Assembly: GCA_947643665.1 (NCBI GenBank)
Contig: CANRWW010000009.1
Span: 1-64,000, forward strand
DNA: 64,000 bases
Direction of reading: 5' to 3'
Source of the DNA: an uncultured Porphyromonadaceae bacterium
GTDB lineage: Bacteria; Bacteroidota; Bacteroidia; Bacteroidales; Muribaculaceae
In this document: positions 33,891-44,151 of the stretch, one piece after another
How the letters are laid out: the number at the start of each line of letters is the position of its first letter
Position numbering within the stretch: the stretch's first letter is position 1
The notes under the pieces: generated by a model
Told to the model about the DNA's origin: nothing
Seen by the model: the letters and a program-made list of their open reading frames with translations, nothing else
The model's database searches: none
Made by a program: the position numbers and the translations under genes

Positions 33891-36800
33891 ATGAGACGCC
33901 TGGTAAACTTGATGGGCTTTATAGTAGCCGTATTTATGTGTATGTCAGCCAAAAACTCAGGAAATATTACGGAACCCGACTTCGCTTTTCCCAAAAAGGT
34001 CCAGTCGCAGGCCGTGCGTGATCTGGAAAGTGCTTTGTCTTCCGGTAATGGTGCAGGTGTCGTTAACGCACTTATACGCATTGGTCTGGCAGAATCCGCT
34101 ATTTCTTCGGATTCGCTCCCCAATGTGCTGGCACGTGTAGGGAAAGTCAAAGCACATGAACAAAATCCTGTTACACGTGCAATGCTTAGTTTGCTTGAAG
34201 CGCAGATATATACGGATATATACCGAAATGACCGTTGGAAAATAAACCAGCGACCAGATATTTCTGCCAAGTCCGTTACAGATAATTATAATCTTTGGGG
34301 GCGTGACCGATTTTTCAGCAAAGTGAATTCACTCGTTGACGAGGCTCTCGCTGATAAGGACATTTTGAGAAATGTACCTTTAAGTGATTATAAGAACACT
34401 CTCATGTTTCAGCATGGCGCTCAGACGGTTTATCCTACCATGTTGGATTTTACGATTTACAGGGCGTTGTCATATCTTGGGGCATTTTCCAATGGCGTGA
34501 ACAGTACCCTGACCATTGAATTGCTGCGTGATCCTATGGATCAGGCATTTTATCCGGCAGGGAAAGATACAGTGGAAAGGCGAATGCTGGAACTGTACCG
34601 CATACTTATGGAGGGACGTGAGGAAAGTGCCCCCGGCATGTTTGCGCGTGCCAATGCCATGGAGTACATCAATCAGAGGATTTTTACATTTGAACGTCCT
34701 GTTTTCTCATTCAAATCGCGGGAGAACGATTTCAGCGATATACAGCAGGTGTATATAGATACATATAAACGTTTCATGCATGTGCCATATGCAGTGGAAC
34801 TGTTACTTGAAATGCCTGGCCTGAACCCGGGGTCGTCAAAGGCCCGGGACGTTTATGGGTTGCTCAAAAGTTTTGAGATTGAGAACCCCCAGTATTTTAA
34901 TCTGGATGGTGTGAAAAACTTCATGGAAGGTTTGACAAGGAAGTCTGCAACCCTCCGTGTGCCTCAGCAAATCCAGAACAGTGTCCCGTTTATGGTGAAA
35001 ATTGACGGTGAGAACATTAACAAACTTAAGCTCAATGTATATAAAGTACCGAAAGGTGCTGTAAAGCGTGAAGCGGCTTATTACAACGGGGCTCTTGGAA
35101 AGCCGGTTCATTCTGTTGAGGTAAACATGTCTGGTGAAGTTCCTTTTGCCTCATCCTCAAAGGTAGCTCTTGTGGTGCCTGATTATGGCAGATATGTAGT
35201 TGTGCCAGAATTTGACGGTAAGGAAAACATAACACGTGACCACAATATAATCAATTGCTCGGATCTCGCTACATCTGTTGTCCAGGGAGTAGGTGAGATG
35301 AAAAACGGCGTTATCAGAAGTGTAAATAACGGCGCACCTGTAAAAGGGGCCAATCTTGTTTTTTCCCCATGGGATCGCCGTACTTCACCATCCACCCTTC
35401 CACAAACTACAGATGCAAAAGGCTTCATTGGAATTGATATTAATAATTCGGGAACGATTTATGCGACTCTCGGTAATGACAAATATTCACCATCTGTAAG
35501 CATATACAAGAATGAGAGGATTGTGCCCGGACGGGAAATTTATGGTTCAGTGGTAACATCTCTTGGACTGTATCGCCCTGGAGATACAATGGAATATGCT
35601 GTAGTGCTATATGAGCTTGACCGTGAGAAAAGAAATGTCCTTACGTCGCGGCATTTTACGATCAGGCTGCGTGATGCCAACTATCAGGAGGTTGCCAAAC
35701 AGGAACTGACTACCGATGCCTGGGGGCGTGCGCAAGGTTCGTTTGAGATCCCCTCAGGGGGGCTTACCGGCAATTTTTCCCTTGAATTTGAGGATTCAGA
35801 CATTGATGGCGGAAGCTCTTTTATGGTCAGTGACTATAAACTGCCCACTTTTGAAGTGGCGGTGACCTCCACCAAGCGCCCTGCTGCATTGGGCGAGGAT
35901 GCGGTCATTGAAGGCAATGCGCAGACATTCGCCGGATTTCCTATGGAAAATGCCACGGTCAAAACCCAGATGAGGGTGCGCACCGGTGCATGGTGGTTCG
36001 CATCAGAGTCTCCGGTATTTTATGAAGGAGAAGTTATTACAGATGCCAAAGGCTATTTTAAAATAGTCATTCCATCCCAGGTAATATCTTCTTCTCCCTG
36101 TCCGAACGGATATTTTACCATGGATATTGCAGTAACCTCTCCCGACGGTGAGACGCGCACTGCTGTAGCCGGTTTCAACATGGGTAAGCCTGATTATATA
36201 AAGGCTGATATTGCAGGAGAATACAATGCCTCGGCAGGCAAAGAGGTGAAAGTCGGTTTGTATGATTTCGATAACAAACCACAGATGGCTGAATTAAGGT
36301 ATAAAATAAGCCGTATGGAGGTGGTTGATGGTGATGAGACATTTACAGACCTTGTAAAAGAGGGTACTATGATGCCGGGCAATTTCGGTGATGTGCTTTC
36401 ATCGCTTCCTTCTGGACAGTATGGTGCAATTTTTGAAACCGTGGATGCCGATTTATCGGATCCATCAGGGATCGCGCGCTTCACAGTATGGCGTCCGGAT
36501 GATACGGTATGTGCCGCCGACAAGTTGCTTTGGTTGCCGGAACATGGAACGATGATTCAGGCAGATACCAATGGACGTGCCTATATTACGTTAGGAAGTA
36601 ATGCGCCGGGCAATCATATGCTTATGCTGCTGTCTGATGATAGTGGCCGCATTGTGTCCTCTGAGTGGGTGGAGTTGAAAGGTATGCAGAGACTGGAGGT
36701 CCAGTTGCCTCACGGATCAAAATCCGTGACTGCAAGGATGTCTACAATCCATGATTGTAATATTGCCACAGAAAGTATTACTGTTGTTTCCTCAGATGAG

Positions 36801-39596
36801 AAACGAAAGATAACTTTGCATACTACTACTTTCCGCGACAAGGTTACCCCTGGCGATAAAGAGACCGTGACACTTAAAGTAGAGGGATTTGACGGGGCGC
36901 TTCCTGAAAGTGCAGTCATGCTTGACATGAGCAATAAGGCTATAGACGTCATACAGGAAAACCAGTTTGGTATAGATCCTAATAGTTGGCGTGGTATCTC
37001 ACCAAACATAACCTATCCATATTTCCGTTCTGGAATGATCCACGCAGCAGGTGAGTGGGTTAATTATGATGTCATAGATTTTATGGAGCCGAAGTTTGAA
37101 ATGTATGGCCGGAGTTTTGGCGCCGCTACATTTTATATACAGGGGGCTTCCAGGCGTATGGCTGCCAATGTGGCATTCAGCGACGATGCTGTAGAAGAGG
37201 TGGCAGATCTCGTAGTTGTGAGGGAACATAGCGAGGAAGTGAAGGTGTCAGCAGGTTCTGCCGCCCCCCAGATGAAGTCTATGGCAACCGATGCAGGCAG
37301 TGCTGATGTGGAACTTGCTGAGAGTGTGGTTGTAAGTGCCGGTGGCGCTGAGAAAAAAGATGAAACAGCATACCGTCCTGCCGAAATGCCGATTGCTTTC
37401 TTCCGTCCGATGCTCAACACAGATGCCGAAGGGAATCTGGAGATAATGTATACTGTGCCTGATGCGAATACGACATGGGTGCTCAGGTCTCTGGCATATA
37501 ACAAAGAACTTCTTACTGCCATGGATAAGGTGGAAGTGGTGGCTTCCAAGCTGGTGATGGTATCTGCCAATGCGCCGCGTTTTCTGCGGTGTGGCGATAA
37601 AGTGCGTTTGCTTGCATCCGTTATGAATGCCACTGACAGCACATTGCAAGTGCATACGGTAATGGAATTGCTCGGAGTGTCAGACAATAGTCTTGTTGCC
37701 ATCTCTGAAAGTAACGATACAATCGTCGGCATGGGGCGCACTTTGGCTGCAATTGATTTTGAAGTGCCTGAGAATATGCAGGGAATGATTCTGCGTGTCA
37801 GATCTACTGCCGGCTTGTTCACCGACGGTGAGCAGGCGTTCATTCCTGTGTTGCCTTCTGAACAGAACGTAGTGGAGAGCACACCGTTCTATATCGCTCC
37901 TGGCAACAATCATTTCACGATGCCATTGCCTGAGGTCACACGCGGAAGGGCTTATCTGAAATTTACCGGTAATCCGGCATGGGAGGTGGTATCGGCTCTT
38001 CCCGGTTTGCGCCAGACCGACTTTACCTCATCTGTTTCAGCTGCCGGCGAACTTTATTCCGCTGCAATAGCCGATGGTCTGATGAAGAGGTATCCGGAGA
38101 TAGCGCGCACCATACGCAAATGGGCCGACAGTCCGTCTGATTCCGCTTTGGTTTCAATGCTTGAGAAAAACAACCAGCTCAAGGATATGTTGTTAAATTC
38201 CACGCCTTGGGTGAGCGATGCGCTTAATGAAAGCGAGCGCATGCAGCGGCTTGTGCTTCTGCTGGATAGCCGCAATACATCAAAAGCGATGAACAATGCC
38301 ATGGCGGAACTTCGTAAGACGTTTGTCAAGGGTGAAGGATGGTGCTGGACAACACAATATCCGAAATATTCGGAATGGTGCACAATGCAGGTTCTTGACA
38401 TATTGGGCGGGCTCAACCGTCTGGGATGGTTGCCTGACAATCAGGAACTGAATGATATGATCTGTGAGGCTGTCAGGTATATAGACCGTAATACAGCGGC
38501 GGAGTATGCCAGATATCCAAAGTCTGATTTTACCATGTATTGTTACATGAGGCTTAAATACCCGGCGATAAAGCCTTCATCTGCAGCCTCTGCCGTGACG
38601 GCAGCGCAAGTGCGCCGTATAATTTCATCATGGAAAGAACATTCTGTCGCGACCAAGGCCGTGGACGCTTTGATCCTGAATGCCAATGGTTATGCAGCCA
38701 CAGCCCGTCAGATACTGGAATCGCTTACGGAACTCGCCACATATACTCCTGAACGCGGCATGTGGTGGGCCCAGCTTGATAACAGATATTTTATGTGGTC
38801 AATGAATAAGGTCGGGTTGACTGGCATAATTCTTGACGCTTATGCGGATGTATCTCCAAAGGCTCCTGAGGTAGACCGTATCCGCCAGTGGCTTGTGCTC
38901 AACAAGGCAGATAACAGTTGGGGAAATGCCATCATTACCACTCAGGTAGTTTCATCTCTGCTGTTATCCGGCACAGAATGGACGGTCAATCCTGCCACGA
39001 CTGCGGTCAGGGTCAACGGGACATTGCTCCAGCCCAAGGAGGAATATGCCACAGGTGCGTTTACAGAGGTTATAACGCCGCTTCTTTCAAAGCCCGGTGA
39101 GCTTGTGATTGACCGCCAAGGCGATTATCCTTCGTTCGGCGGCCTTCTTACCATGCGTGTAATGCCGATGGATGAAGTTAAGTCTGCCGGTACGGAAGAG
39201 CTGGAAATTGAGAAGTATATGAGTGTGTTTGACGGTTCTTCATGGGTTCCTTCCCGTGGATTCAAGGTGGGTGACCGTGTGAAAGTAACGTTGACGATAG
39301 TGGCGGATAAGGATATGAGTTATGTCGTTGTCAATGACAAACGCGCTGCCGGTCTTGAACCGAAGGAACAGCTTCCGGAACCTGTTTACAGCGACGGGAT
39401 GTGTTTCTATCGTGAAAACCGCGATTCCCAGACAAATCTGTTCATAGATTTCTTGCCGAAAGGGACATATATGCTTGAATATGAACTGTTCGCTACCCAG
39501 GCCGGTGTGTTCTCTTCCGGTGTGGCACAGGTACAGAGCCAATATAATCCATTGAATGTGGCGCACTCTGCAGGAGCTGAGGTTACCATAGAATGA
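33891..39596 (+). CDS. Alpha-2-macroglobulin-family envelope protein
   Basis: 1901 residues, by far the largest gene. A signal peptide (about 1-20) has no lipobox of normal form. Many MG-type Ig-like beta-sandwich domains follow (MG2-like at about 545-650: YGSVVTSLGLYRPGDTMEY). The central A2M domain is recognisable at about 1160-1210 (MYTVPDANTTWVLRSLAYNK). The C-terminal all-helical toroid (about 1440-1700) normally carries a CxEQ thioester. I see no such motif there, only GWCW and EWCTMQ. Known relatives protect bacteria against host proteases or help colonisation. A non-thioester form would work by a different mechanism. A terminator separates it from the stress operon, so it has its own control. 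Confidence 0.88.
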   Translation: MRRLVNLMGFIVAVFMCMSAKNSGNITEPDFAFPKKVQSQAVRDLESALSSGNGAGVVNALIRIGLAESAISSDSLPNVLARVGKVKAHEQNPVTRAMLSLLEAQIYTDIYRNDRWKINQRPDISAKSVTDNYNLWGRDRFFSKVNSLVDEALADKDILRNVPLSDYKNTLMFQHGAQTVYPTMLDFTIYRALSYLGAFSNGVNSTLTIELLRDPMDQAFYPAGKDTVERRMLELYRILMEGREESAPGMFARANAMEYINQRIFTFERPVFSFKSRENDFSDIQQVYIDTYKRFMHVPYAVELLLEMPGLNPGSSKARDVYGLLKSFEIENPQYFNLDGVKNFMEGLTRKSATLRVPQQIQNSVPFMVKIDGENINKLKLNVYKVPKGAVKREAAYYNGALGKPVHSVEVNMSGEVPFASSSKVALVVPDYGRYVVVPEFDGKENITRDHNIINCSDLATSVVQGVGEMKNGVIRSVNNGAPVKGANLVFSPWDRRTSPSTLPQTTDAKGFIGIDINNSGTIYATLGNDKYSPSVSIYKNERIVPGREIYGSVVTSLGLYRPGDTMEYAVVLYELDREKRNVLTSRHFTIRLRDANYQEVAKQELTTDAWGRAQGSFEIPSGGLTGNFSLEFEDSDIDGGSSFMVSDYKLPTFEVAVTSTKRPAALGEDAVIEGNAQTFAGFPMENATVKTQMRVRTGAWWFASESPVFYEGEVITDAKGYFKIVIPSQVISSSPCPNGYFTMDIAVTSPDGETRTAVAGFNMGKPDYIKADIAGEYNASAGKEVKVGLYDFDNKPQMAELRYKISRMEVVDGDETFTDLVKEGTMMPGNFGDVLSSLPSGQYGAIFETVDADLSDPSGIARFTVWRPDDTVCAADKLLWLPEHGTMIQADTNGRAYITLGSNAPGNHMLMLLSDDSGRIVSSEWVELKGMQRLEVQLPHGSKSVTARMSTIHDCNIATESITVVSSDEKRKITLHTTTFRDKVTPGDKETVTLKVEGFDGALPESAVMLDMSNKAIDVIQENQFGIDPNSWRGISPNITYPYFRSGMIHAAGEWVNYDVIDFMEPKFEMYGRSFGAATFYIQGASRRMAANVAFSDDAVEEVADLVVVREHSEEVKVSAGSAAPQMKSMATDAGSADVELAESVVVSAGGAEKKDETAYRPAEMPIAFFRPMLNTDAEGNLEIMYTVPDANTTWVLRSLAYNKELLTAMDKVEVVASKLVMVSANAPRFLRCGDKVRLLASVMNATDSTLQVHTVMELLGVSDNSLVAISESNDTIVGMGRTLAAIDFEVPENMQGMILRVRSTAGLFTDGEQAFIPVLPSEQNVVESTPFYIAPGNNHFTMPLPEVTRGRAYLKFTGNPAWEVVSALPGLRQTDFTSSVSAAGELYSAAIADGLMKRYPEIARTIRKWADSPSDSALVSMLEKNNQLKDMLLNSTPWVSDALNESERMQRLVLLLDSRNTSKAMNNAMAELRKTFVKGEGWCWTTQYPKYSEWCTMQVLDILGGLNRLGWLPDNQELNDMICEAVRYIDRNTAAEYARYPKSDFTMYCYMRLKYPAIKPSSAASAVTAAQVRRIISSWKEHSVATKAVDALILNANGYAATARQILESLTELATYTPERGMWWAQLDNRYFMWSMNKVGLTGIILDAYADVSPKAPEVDRIRQWLVLNKADNSWGNAIITTQVVSSLLLSGTEWTVNPATTAVRVNGTLLQPKEEYATGAFTEVITPLLSKPGELVIDRQGDYPSFGGLLTMRVMPMDEVKSAGTEELEIEKYMSVFDGSSWVPSRGFKVGDRVKVTLTIVADKDMSYVVVNDKRAAGLEPKEQLPEPVYSDGMCFYRENRDSQTNLFIDFLPKGTYMLEYELFATQAGVFSSGVAQVQSQYNPLNVAHSAGAEVTIE

Positions 39597-39615
39597 GATT
39601 GTTGATGATTGAAAA

Positions 39616-41268
39616 GTGATACGTAAAATATTAGCAGTTTTTATTATGGTGGCGGCATTTATGGATGCCGCCCCTTTATGTGCGAAGAAGAGGGCGGATG
39701 TCCACTGTGCCGGCGATATCCCGTCCCTGGAAGAGACTTTGCATAGTCCCAAACATGAAATGAGGGGGGCTTGGCTTGCCACAGTGTATGGCATAGACTG
39801 GCCTTCAAGGCAAGGTACTACGGCTGCTGTTGCGGATGAACAGAAAAAAGAATTGTGTGAGATATTGGATATCCTGCAAGGGGCGGGTATAAATGCGGTG
39901 ATGTTTCAGGTGCGGTCCATGGGTGATGCCATGTATGCCTCGTCTTTCGAGCCGTGGAGCCAGTATCTTACCGGTGAGCGTGGCGCACGTCCATCTGCTG
40001 GATGGGATCCTCTTGCATTTGCTGTTTCAGAGGCACACCGCCGCGGGATGGAGCTGCATGCGTGGGTGAATCCCTTCAGGCTTGCCAATGGCCCGGTGCC
40101 GGCAGTGGCTCCTGTAGCCAAAGGGAAGGGCAGTTTTGATCCTGCTGCCAAAGGGTGGACTATGACCTACCGCAAACGTGCGAATAAAAGGCAAAAGGGG
40201 AGCACTGTGAGTGTGCTGGATCCGGGTAATCCGGGCGCACGTAAACATATAGTTGATGTATGCCGCGAGATTGTTACACGTTATGATGTGGATGGCCTGG
40301 TATTTGACGACTATTTTTATCCGGATGCATTGCCTCTGGGGGGCGGATATGATTTCAATGAGTATAAACGCTATATTGCCCGGAATAAAAAAAGCAGCAG
40401 TGGAATGTCGCAGGCAGACTGGAGGCGTGATAATGTGGCAAAGACTGTTGCGGAGGTTAGGAATATGCTTGATGTTGATGCTCCATGGGTGCGTTTCGGT
40501 ATAAGCCCGGCTGGAGTAGCCGGGGGGAACGGGACATCGGCATCGCGTTATGGCTTGAAAGTTCCGGAAGTCGGGAATGACTGGATGTATGACCGTATCT
40601 ATTGCGATCCGTTGCGTTGGCTTGATGAAGGTTCTGTTGATTATGTGTCGCCCCAACTTTACTGGTCTTCAGACCATGAGACCAATCCCTATGAACCTCT
40701 TGCGCGATGGTGGGGTAGTGTGGCTTTGCGCTTCGGCCGGCATTGCTTTCCAAGCCAGAGCGTCGGATGTCTTCCTGAGTCGGATGCCGCATGGTGCGAG
40801 CAGGGGTATCAGGTGGGAGTGAACCGTTGTAACTCTACAGGATCCGATGCCGGCAGTATATTTTATTCCACGGCACATATTTCCGGAAAAAAAATGTGTG
40901 GTCTGGGCGAATACCTGTCTGCAAATTGTTACCGTTATCCGGCACTTCTTCCGGCCATGCCATGGAAAAAGGCAGAAAATCCGGGGGCGGTGTCATATTT
41001 CAGGCGTGACGGCGATATATTGGGGTGGAATTTACAGGAAAATATGCGCTATGTGGTATATGCCGTTCCTAACGGGGTCACGCTTTTTGAAGCCCTTGAC
41101 GAAAATGGCAGCAATTTTGAATCGCAATATATTATAGGTGTAACTTACGGGGATCGCATGGAAATCCCTGTTGATTGCAGAGACGGCTACTGGTATGCAG
41201 TCGCTCCATATGACCGGTATGGGAACGAATGGGATGCCGCAGTGCTGGAATCAGGAAAGAAGAGATGA
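39616..41268 (+). CDS. Family-10-like glycosyl hydrolase (DUF187/GHL10)
   Basis: 550 residues from a GTG at 39616. It gives a basic, hydrophobic signal peptide (about 1-22) that the ATG at 39646 would truncate. The motif HEMRGAWLATVYGIDWPSRQ opens the GHL10 domain, followed by NAVMFQVRSMGDAMY and YDVDGLVFDDYFYP, which has the conserved acids of the barrel. A C-terminal Ig-like domain follows. Such proteins are thought to act on peptidoglycan or polysaccharide outside the cell. The exact substrate is not known. The next gene overlaps its stop codon (ATGA), so ribD is translationally coupled to it. Confidence 0.85.
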   Translation: MIRKILAVFIMVAAFMDAAPLCAKKRADVHCAGDIPSLEETLHSPKHEMRGAWLATVYGIDWPSRQGTTAAVADEQKKELCEILDILQGAGINAVMFQVRSMGDAMYASSFEPWSQYLTGERGARPSAGWDPLAFAVSEAHRRGMELHAWVNPFRLANGPVPAVAPVAKGKGSFDPAAKGWTMTYRKRANKRQKGSTVSVLDPGNPGARKHIVDVCREIVTRYDVDGLVFDDYFYPDALPLGGGYDFNEYKRYIARNKKSSSGMSQADWRRDNVAKTVAEVRNMLDVDAPWVRFGISPAGVAGGNGTSASRYGLKVPEVGNDWMYDRIYCDPLRWLDEGSVDYVSPQLYWSSDHETNPYEPLARWWGSVALRFGRHCFPSQSVGCLPESDAAWCEQGYQVGVNRCNSTGSDAGSIFYSTAHISGKKMCGLGEYLSANCYRYPALLPAMPWKKAENPGAVSYFRRDGDILGWNLQENMRYVVYAVPNGVTLFEALDENGSNFESQYIIGVTYGDRMEIPVDCRDGYWYAVAPYDRYGNEWDAAVLESGKKR

Positions 41269-42368
41269 AGACAGACGCAAAATATATGCGCCGTGCGCTT
41301 GAACTTGCAGCAAACGGCATGGGGGGCGCTTCCCCCAACCCTATGGTTGGGGCTGTGATCGTAGCTCCTGACGGACGTGTGATAGGTGAGGGGTGGCATA
41401 GGGTTCGTGGTCTTGGGCATGCCGAAGTCAATGCTGTGGCTTCGGTAAAACCGGAAGATGCCGGACTTCTTAAAAGCAGTACGATGTATGTTACGCTTGA
41501 ACCATGTTCGCATTATGGCAAGACTCCACCTTGCGCGGAGCTGATAATACGCACCGGCATTCCACATGTAGTAATAGCTACTGTAGATCCTAATCCGAAA
41601 GTTTCCGGACGTGGCATAGAAATGCTTCGTCAAGCGGGTGTTGAAGTTGAGACAGGTTTGCTCGGACAGGAAGCAAGAAATCTTAACCGGAGGTTTTTTA
41701 CATCGCAATTGCTAGGCAGGCCATGGATCACACTGAAATGGGCATGCAGTGCCGACGGCTATATGGATTGCATGCGGACCTCGGAGTCGCGTTTGCCATA
41801 TAGGTTTTCCAATGCTCTGAGTGGAATGAAGACTATGCGGTTGCGTTCTTTGCATGATTCTGTTTTGACTACAGTTGCCACAGTAGATGCCGATGACTGC
41901 CGTCTTACTGTCAGGGGGTGGTATGGTCGTCAACCTTTGCGTCTGGTGCTTGACCTGAACGGCAGGGCAGAAAAGGATAAGGCTGTTTTTAAAAAGATAG
42001 CCATTGGGCATGGCACTGTGGCGGCAGATGTAGGGGAAGAAGCAGATTTGCGTGGTTTGGGTGAGGGAATTGTTGTTTCCGATGGCAATTGGAATAATCT
42101 TGAGGAGATTTTCAGGAAATTGTATCGCGAGTCGGGCATAAGCTCTGTTCTGGTAGAAGCCGGTCCGCGCCTGTTGGGTAAACTTATTGATGATGGTCTC
42201 TGGGACGCCGCCCGGGAGGAAGTGGCTACATCCGTAATGCTTGGGGAGGCGGGAACCGGGCGTGCCCCGCAAATTCCGGGTTATCTGATAGCTAAAAGTG
42301 AAGCAGTGGGGGTAAACCGGCTCAATTACTATCTGCGATGCTGCGATATAGCTTTTACAGGGGTGTAA
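41265..42368 (+). CDS. ribD: Bifunctional riboflavin biosynthesis protein RibD
   Basis: 367 residues from the ATG at 41265, which overlaps the previous stop by four bases. A longer frame back to 41229 adds residues foreign to the family. The deaminase domain has the zinc site HAEVNA (His52, Glu54) and EPCSHYGKTPPC (Cys81, Cys90). The C-terminal reductase domain begins near residue 148 (RPWITLKWACSADGYM), with a VLVEAGPRLLG motif near 300. It performs the second and third steps of riboflavin synthesis. Linkage to a cell-wall-like hydrolase is odd, and no other rib gene is here. Confidence 0.95.
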   Translation: MKTDAKYMRRALELAANGMGGASPNPMVGAVIVAPDGRVIGEGWHRVRGLGHAEVNAVASVKPEDAGLLKSSTMYVTLEPCSHYGKTPPCAELIIRTGIPHVVIATVDPNPKVSGRGIEMLRQAGVEVETGLLGQEARNLNRRFFTSQLLGRPWITLKWACSADGYMDCMRTSESRLPYRFSNALSGMKTMRLRSLHDSVLTTVATVDADDCRLTVRGWYGRQPLRLVLDLNGRAEKDKAVFKKIAIGHGTVAADVGEEADLRGLGEGIVVSDGNWNNLEEIFRKLYRESGISSVLVEAGPRLLGKLIDDGLWDAAREEVATSVMLGEAGTGRAPQIPGYLIAKSEAVGVNRLNYYLRCCDIAFTGV

Positions 42369-42413
42369 AGGGTACAAAAAGAATTGAAAATTTATTTAAA
42401 AAACTCTTTGGAA

Positions 42414-42446
42414 ATTGGTGGGTATTAGGGGATATTTATAATTTTG
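42414..42446 (+). promoter_or_regulatory. Candidate promoter for the DUF6242-uppS-bamA block
   Basis: ATTG (42414-42417), a 21-bp spacer, then TAATTTTG (42439-42446), a perfect -7 box. The leader would be about 150 nt. A second -7 match follows at 42515-42522. Confidence 0.4.
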
Positions 42447-42514
42447 TCAGCGGGGAGGGGGGATAAAGTGCCAATTTTCATCCTGTATATGGGCGGAAGT
42501 TGGCAAAAACTTGT

Positions 42515-42522
42515 TAACTTTG
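42515..42522 (+). promoter_or_regulatory. Second -7 candidate before the DUF6242 gene
   Basis: TAACTTTG matches TAnnTTTG. No TTTG is found 19-21 bp upstream. It would give a leader of about 75 nt, a more usual length than the upstream candidate. Confidence 0.4.
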
Positions 42523-42603
42523 CATGTTAAAAACCATGACATCCCATGATTTACCCATCGGTGTCAGGTATGATCACAATTAAGTTAAGGCCTGATAGCC
42601 TCT

Positions 42604-44115
42604 ATGATTAAGAACAAAAGCATATTTCTCACACTTGCCCTCGCAGGTATGTTGTCTGTAGCTTCATGCAATTCAGACACTATCTATGATACCGATCCTA
42701 TTGATTTCGGCGGAGTGGCAGTAACCGGTTTCTCGCTACAGAGCGATAAGGCGGTGCTTAACAATCTAGATTCCGTATTTTTTTCCATAGACCTTATGGA
42801 TGCACGCATATTCAATGCCAATCCGCTTCCATATGGTACAGATGTGAGCAGTCTGGCGGTAACGGTAACCTCTGATGCTTGTTCTGAGCTTAAGTTGATA
42901 CAGGCTGCTTCTGAAGGGGAGGCTGCAAAGGAAATAGATTACCTTACATCCCCTAATGAGAAGATTGATTTTTCCAAAGGCCCGGTGCGGCTCAGAATTG
43001 TGTCAACCAACAGGAAGAATACCCGTGACTATACTATTGATCTAAGTGTCAACAAGGTCGTGGCCGATTCTTTGTATTGGGCGCAGGTTGATGTCACAGA
43101 TCTTCCTACCTCGTTTGCTGCTCCTGAAGATCAGAAAACGGTGAAATTCATGAATAAGGCATATTGCCTGACGACAGATGGAACCTCATACTGCATGGCG
43201 GTAAGCGATAATCCTTTTGATAACGTATGGAGCAAACATGCTGTGACATTCCCGTCGGATGTTGAAGTGCGTACGCTTACCGCTTCCGATACCCGGTTGT
43301 TTATACTTGCTTCGGCTGGGAATCTGCTGTGGAGCAGCGACGGCCTGTCATGGAATGATACAGGGGATCGTTGGGTTTCGATTACCGCGCCTTATGGCGA
43401 TATATTGCTTGGAGTGCGTGAAATGGAGGGGAATTACTATCATGCGTTTTTCCCGGACCGCAACTGCCCGTTGCAGAAGATTTCATCTGATTTCCCGTTG
43501 AGCGGCAATGCCGGGGCTATAGTTTTTGACTCCAAATGGTCTTCCTCCCCGCAGGTAATCACCATGGGAGGACGTGGTGCCGATGGTACGTTACTTGACG
43601 GTACCTGGGCATTTGATGGCGTAAACTGGGCGAAACTCAGCGACCGTCTTCCGGCAGGAGAAGGGTATGCCATTGCAGATTACTTGGTTTCAGAAACAGA
43701 TACGGTCACATGGCGTGTGAAAAAGAGCCAGGTGATACTTGCCATAGGTGGGCGTACAGCTGACGCGGCCTCCACACGTGAGGTATATATATCACGCGAT
43801 TATGGCATGAATTGGAAGAAGGCTTATGATGAATTGCAGCTTCCAAAATATATGCCTGATTTGGCATATGCGGATCTGGTGGTGTTTGACAAGCGTTTCC
43901 CGTTGGCAGAAACATCCGCACTGCGTTCGGCAGGATGGATGGAGATGCCTGTAAGGATGCCTTTGTTCGATGTTCCGGAGTCGCGTGCCACCAAACCTGT
44001 GACATCATGGGATTGCCCGTATCTGTATCTTTGCGGCGGTTTGCAATCCTCTGGTTTGCAAACAAAAATATGGGGTGGCGTGATCAATCAGTTTACCATG
44101 CGCCCGTTGCAATAA
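42604..44115 (+). CDS. DUF6242-like lipoprotein with kelch-type propeller
   Basis: 503 residues. Lipobox at Cys22 (SVASC). An N-terminal Ig-like region (about 30-150) leads to repeated strands of kelch/sialidase-like type (LLWSSDGLSWNDTGD, TWAFDGVNWAKLSDRLP, EVYISRDYGMNWKKAYDEL), which suggest a beta-propeller. It belongs to a set of Bacteroidetes proteins always placed before the DUF6089 barrel, uppS and bamA, so a role in envelope assembly is probable but unproven. It is the first gene of this block. Confidence 0.78.
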   Translation: MIKNKSIFLTLALAGMLSVASCNSDTIYDTDPIDFGGVAVTGFSLQSDKAVLNNLDSVFFSIDLMDARIFNANPLPYGTDVSSLAVTVTSDACSELKLIQAASEGEAAKEIDYLTSPNEKIDFSKGPVRLRIVSTNRKNTRDYTIDLSVNKVVADSLYWAQVDVTDLPTSFAAPEDQKTVKFMNKAYCLTTDGTSYCMAVSDNPFDNVWSKHAVTFPSDVEVRTLTASDTRLFILASAGNLLWSSDGLSWNDTGDRWVSITAPYGDILLGVREMEGNYYHAFFPDRNCPLQKISSDFPLSGNAGAIVFDSKWSSSPQVITMGGRGADGTLLDGTWAFDGVNWAKLSDRLPAGEGYAIADYLVSETDTVTWRVKKSQVILAIGGRTADAASTREVYISRDYGMNWKKAYDELQLPKYMPDLAYADLVVFDKRFPLAETSALRSAGWMEMPVRMPLFDVPESRATKPVTSWDCPYLYLCGGLQSSGLQTKIWGGVINQFTMRPLQ

Positions 44116-44151
44116 CTAAAGGATGTTTTCAGGCGTGGAGTTTATCACCGG

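Noticed and set aside
37133-37882. 249-residue minus-strand frame opposite the alpha-2-macroglobulin gene
   Set aside because: Low-complexity Ser/Thr composition typical of an antisense shadow.
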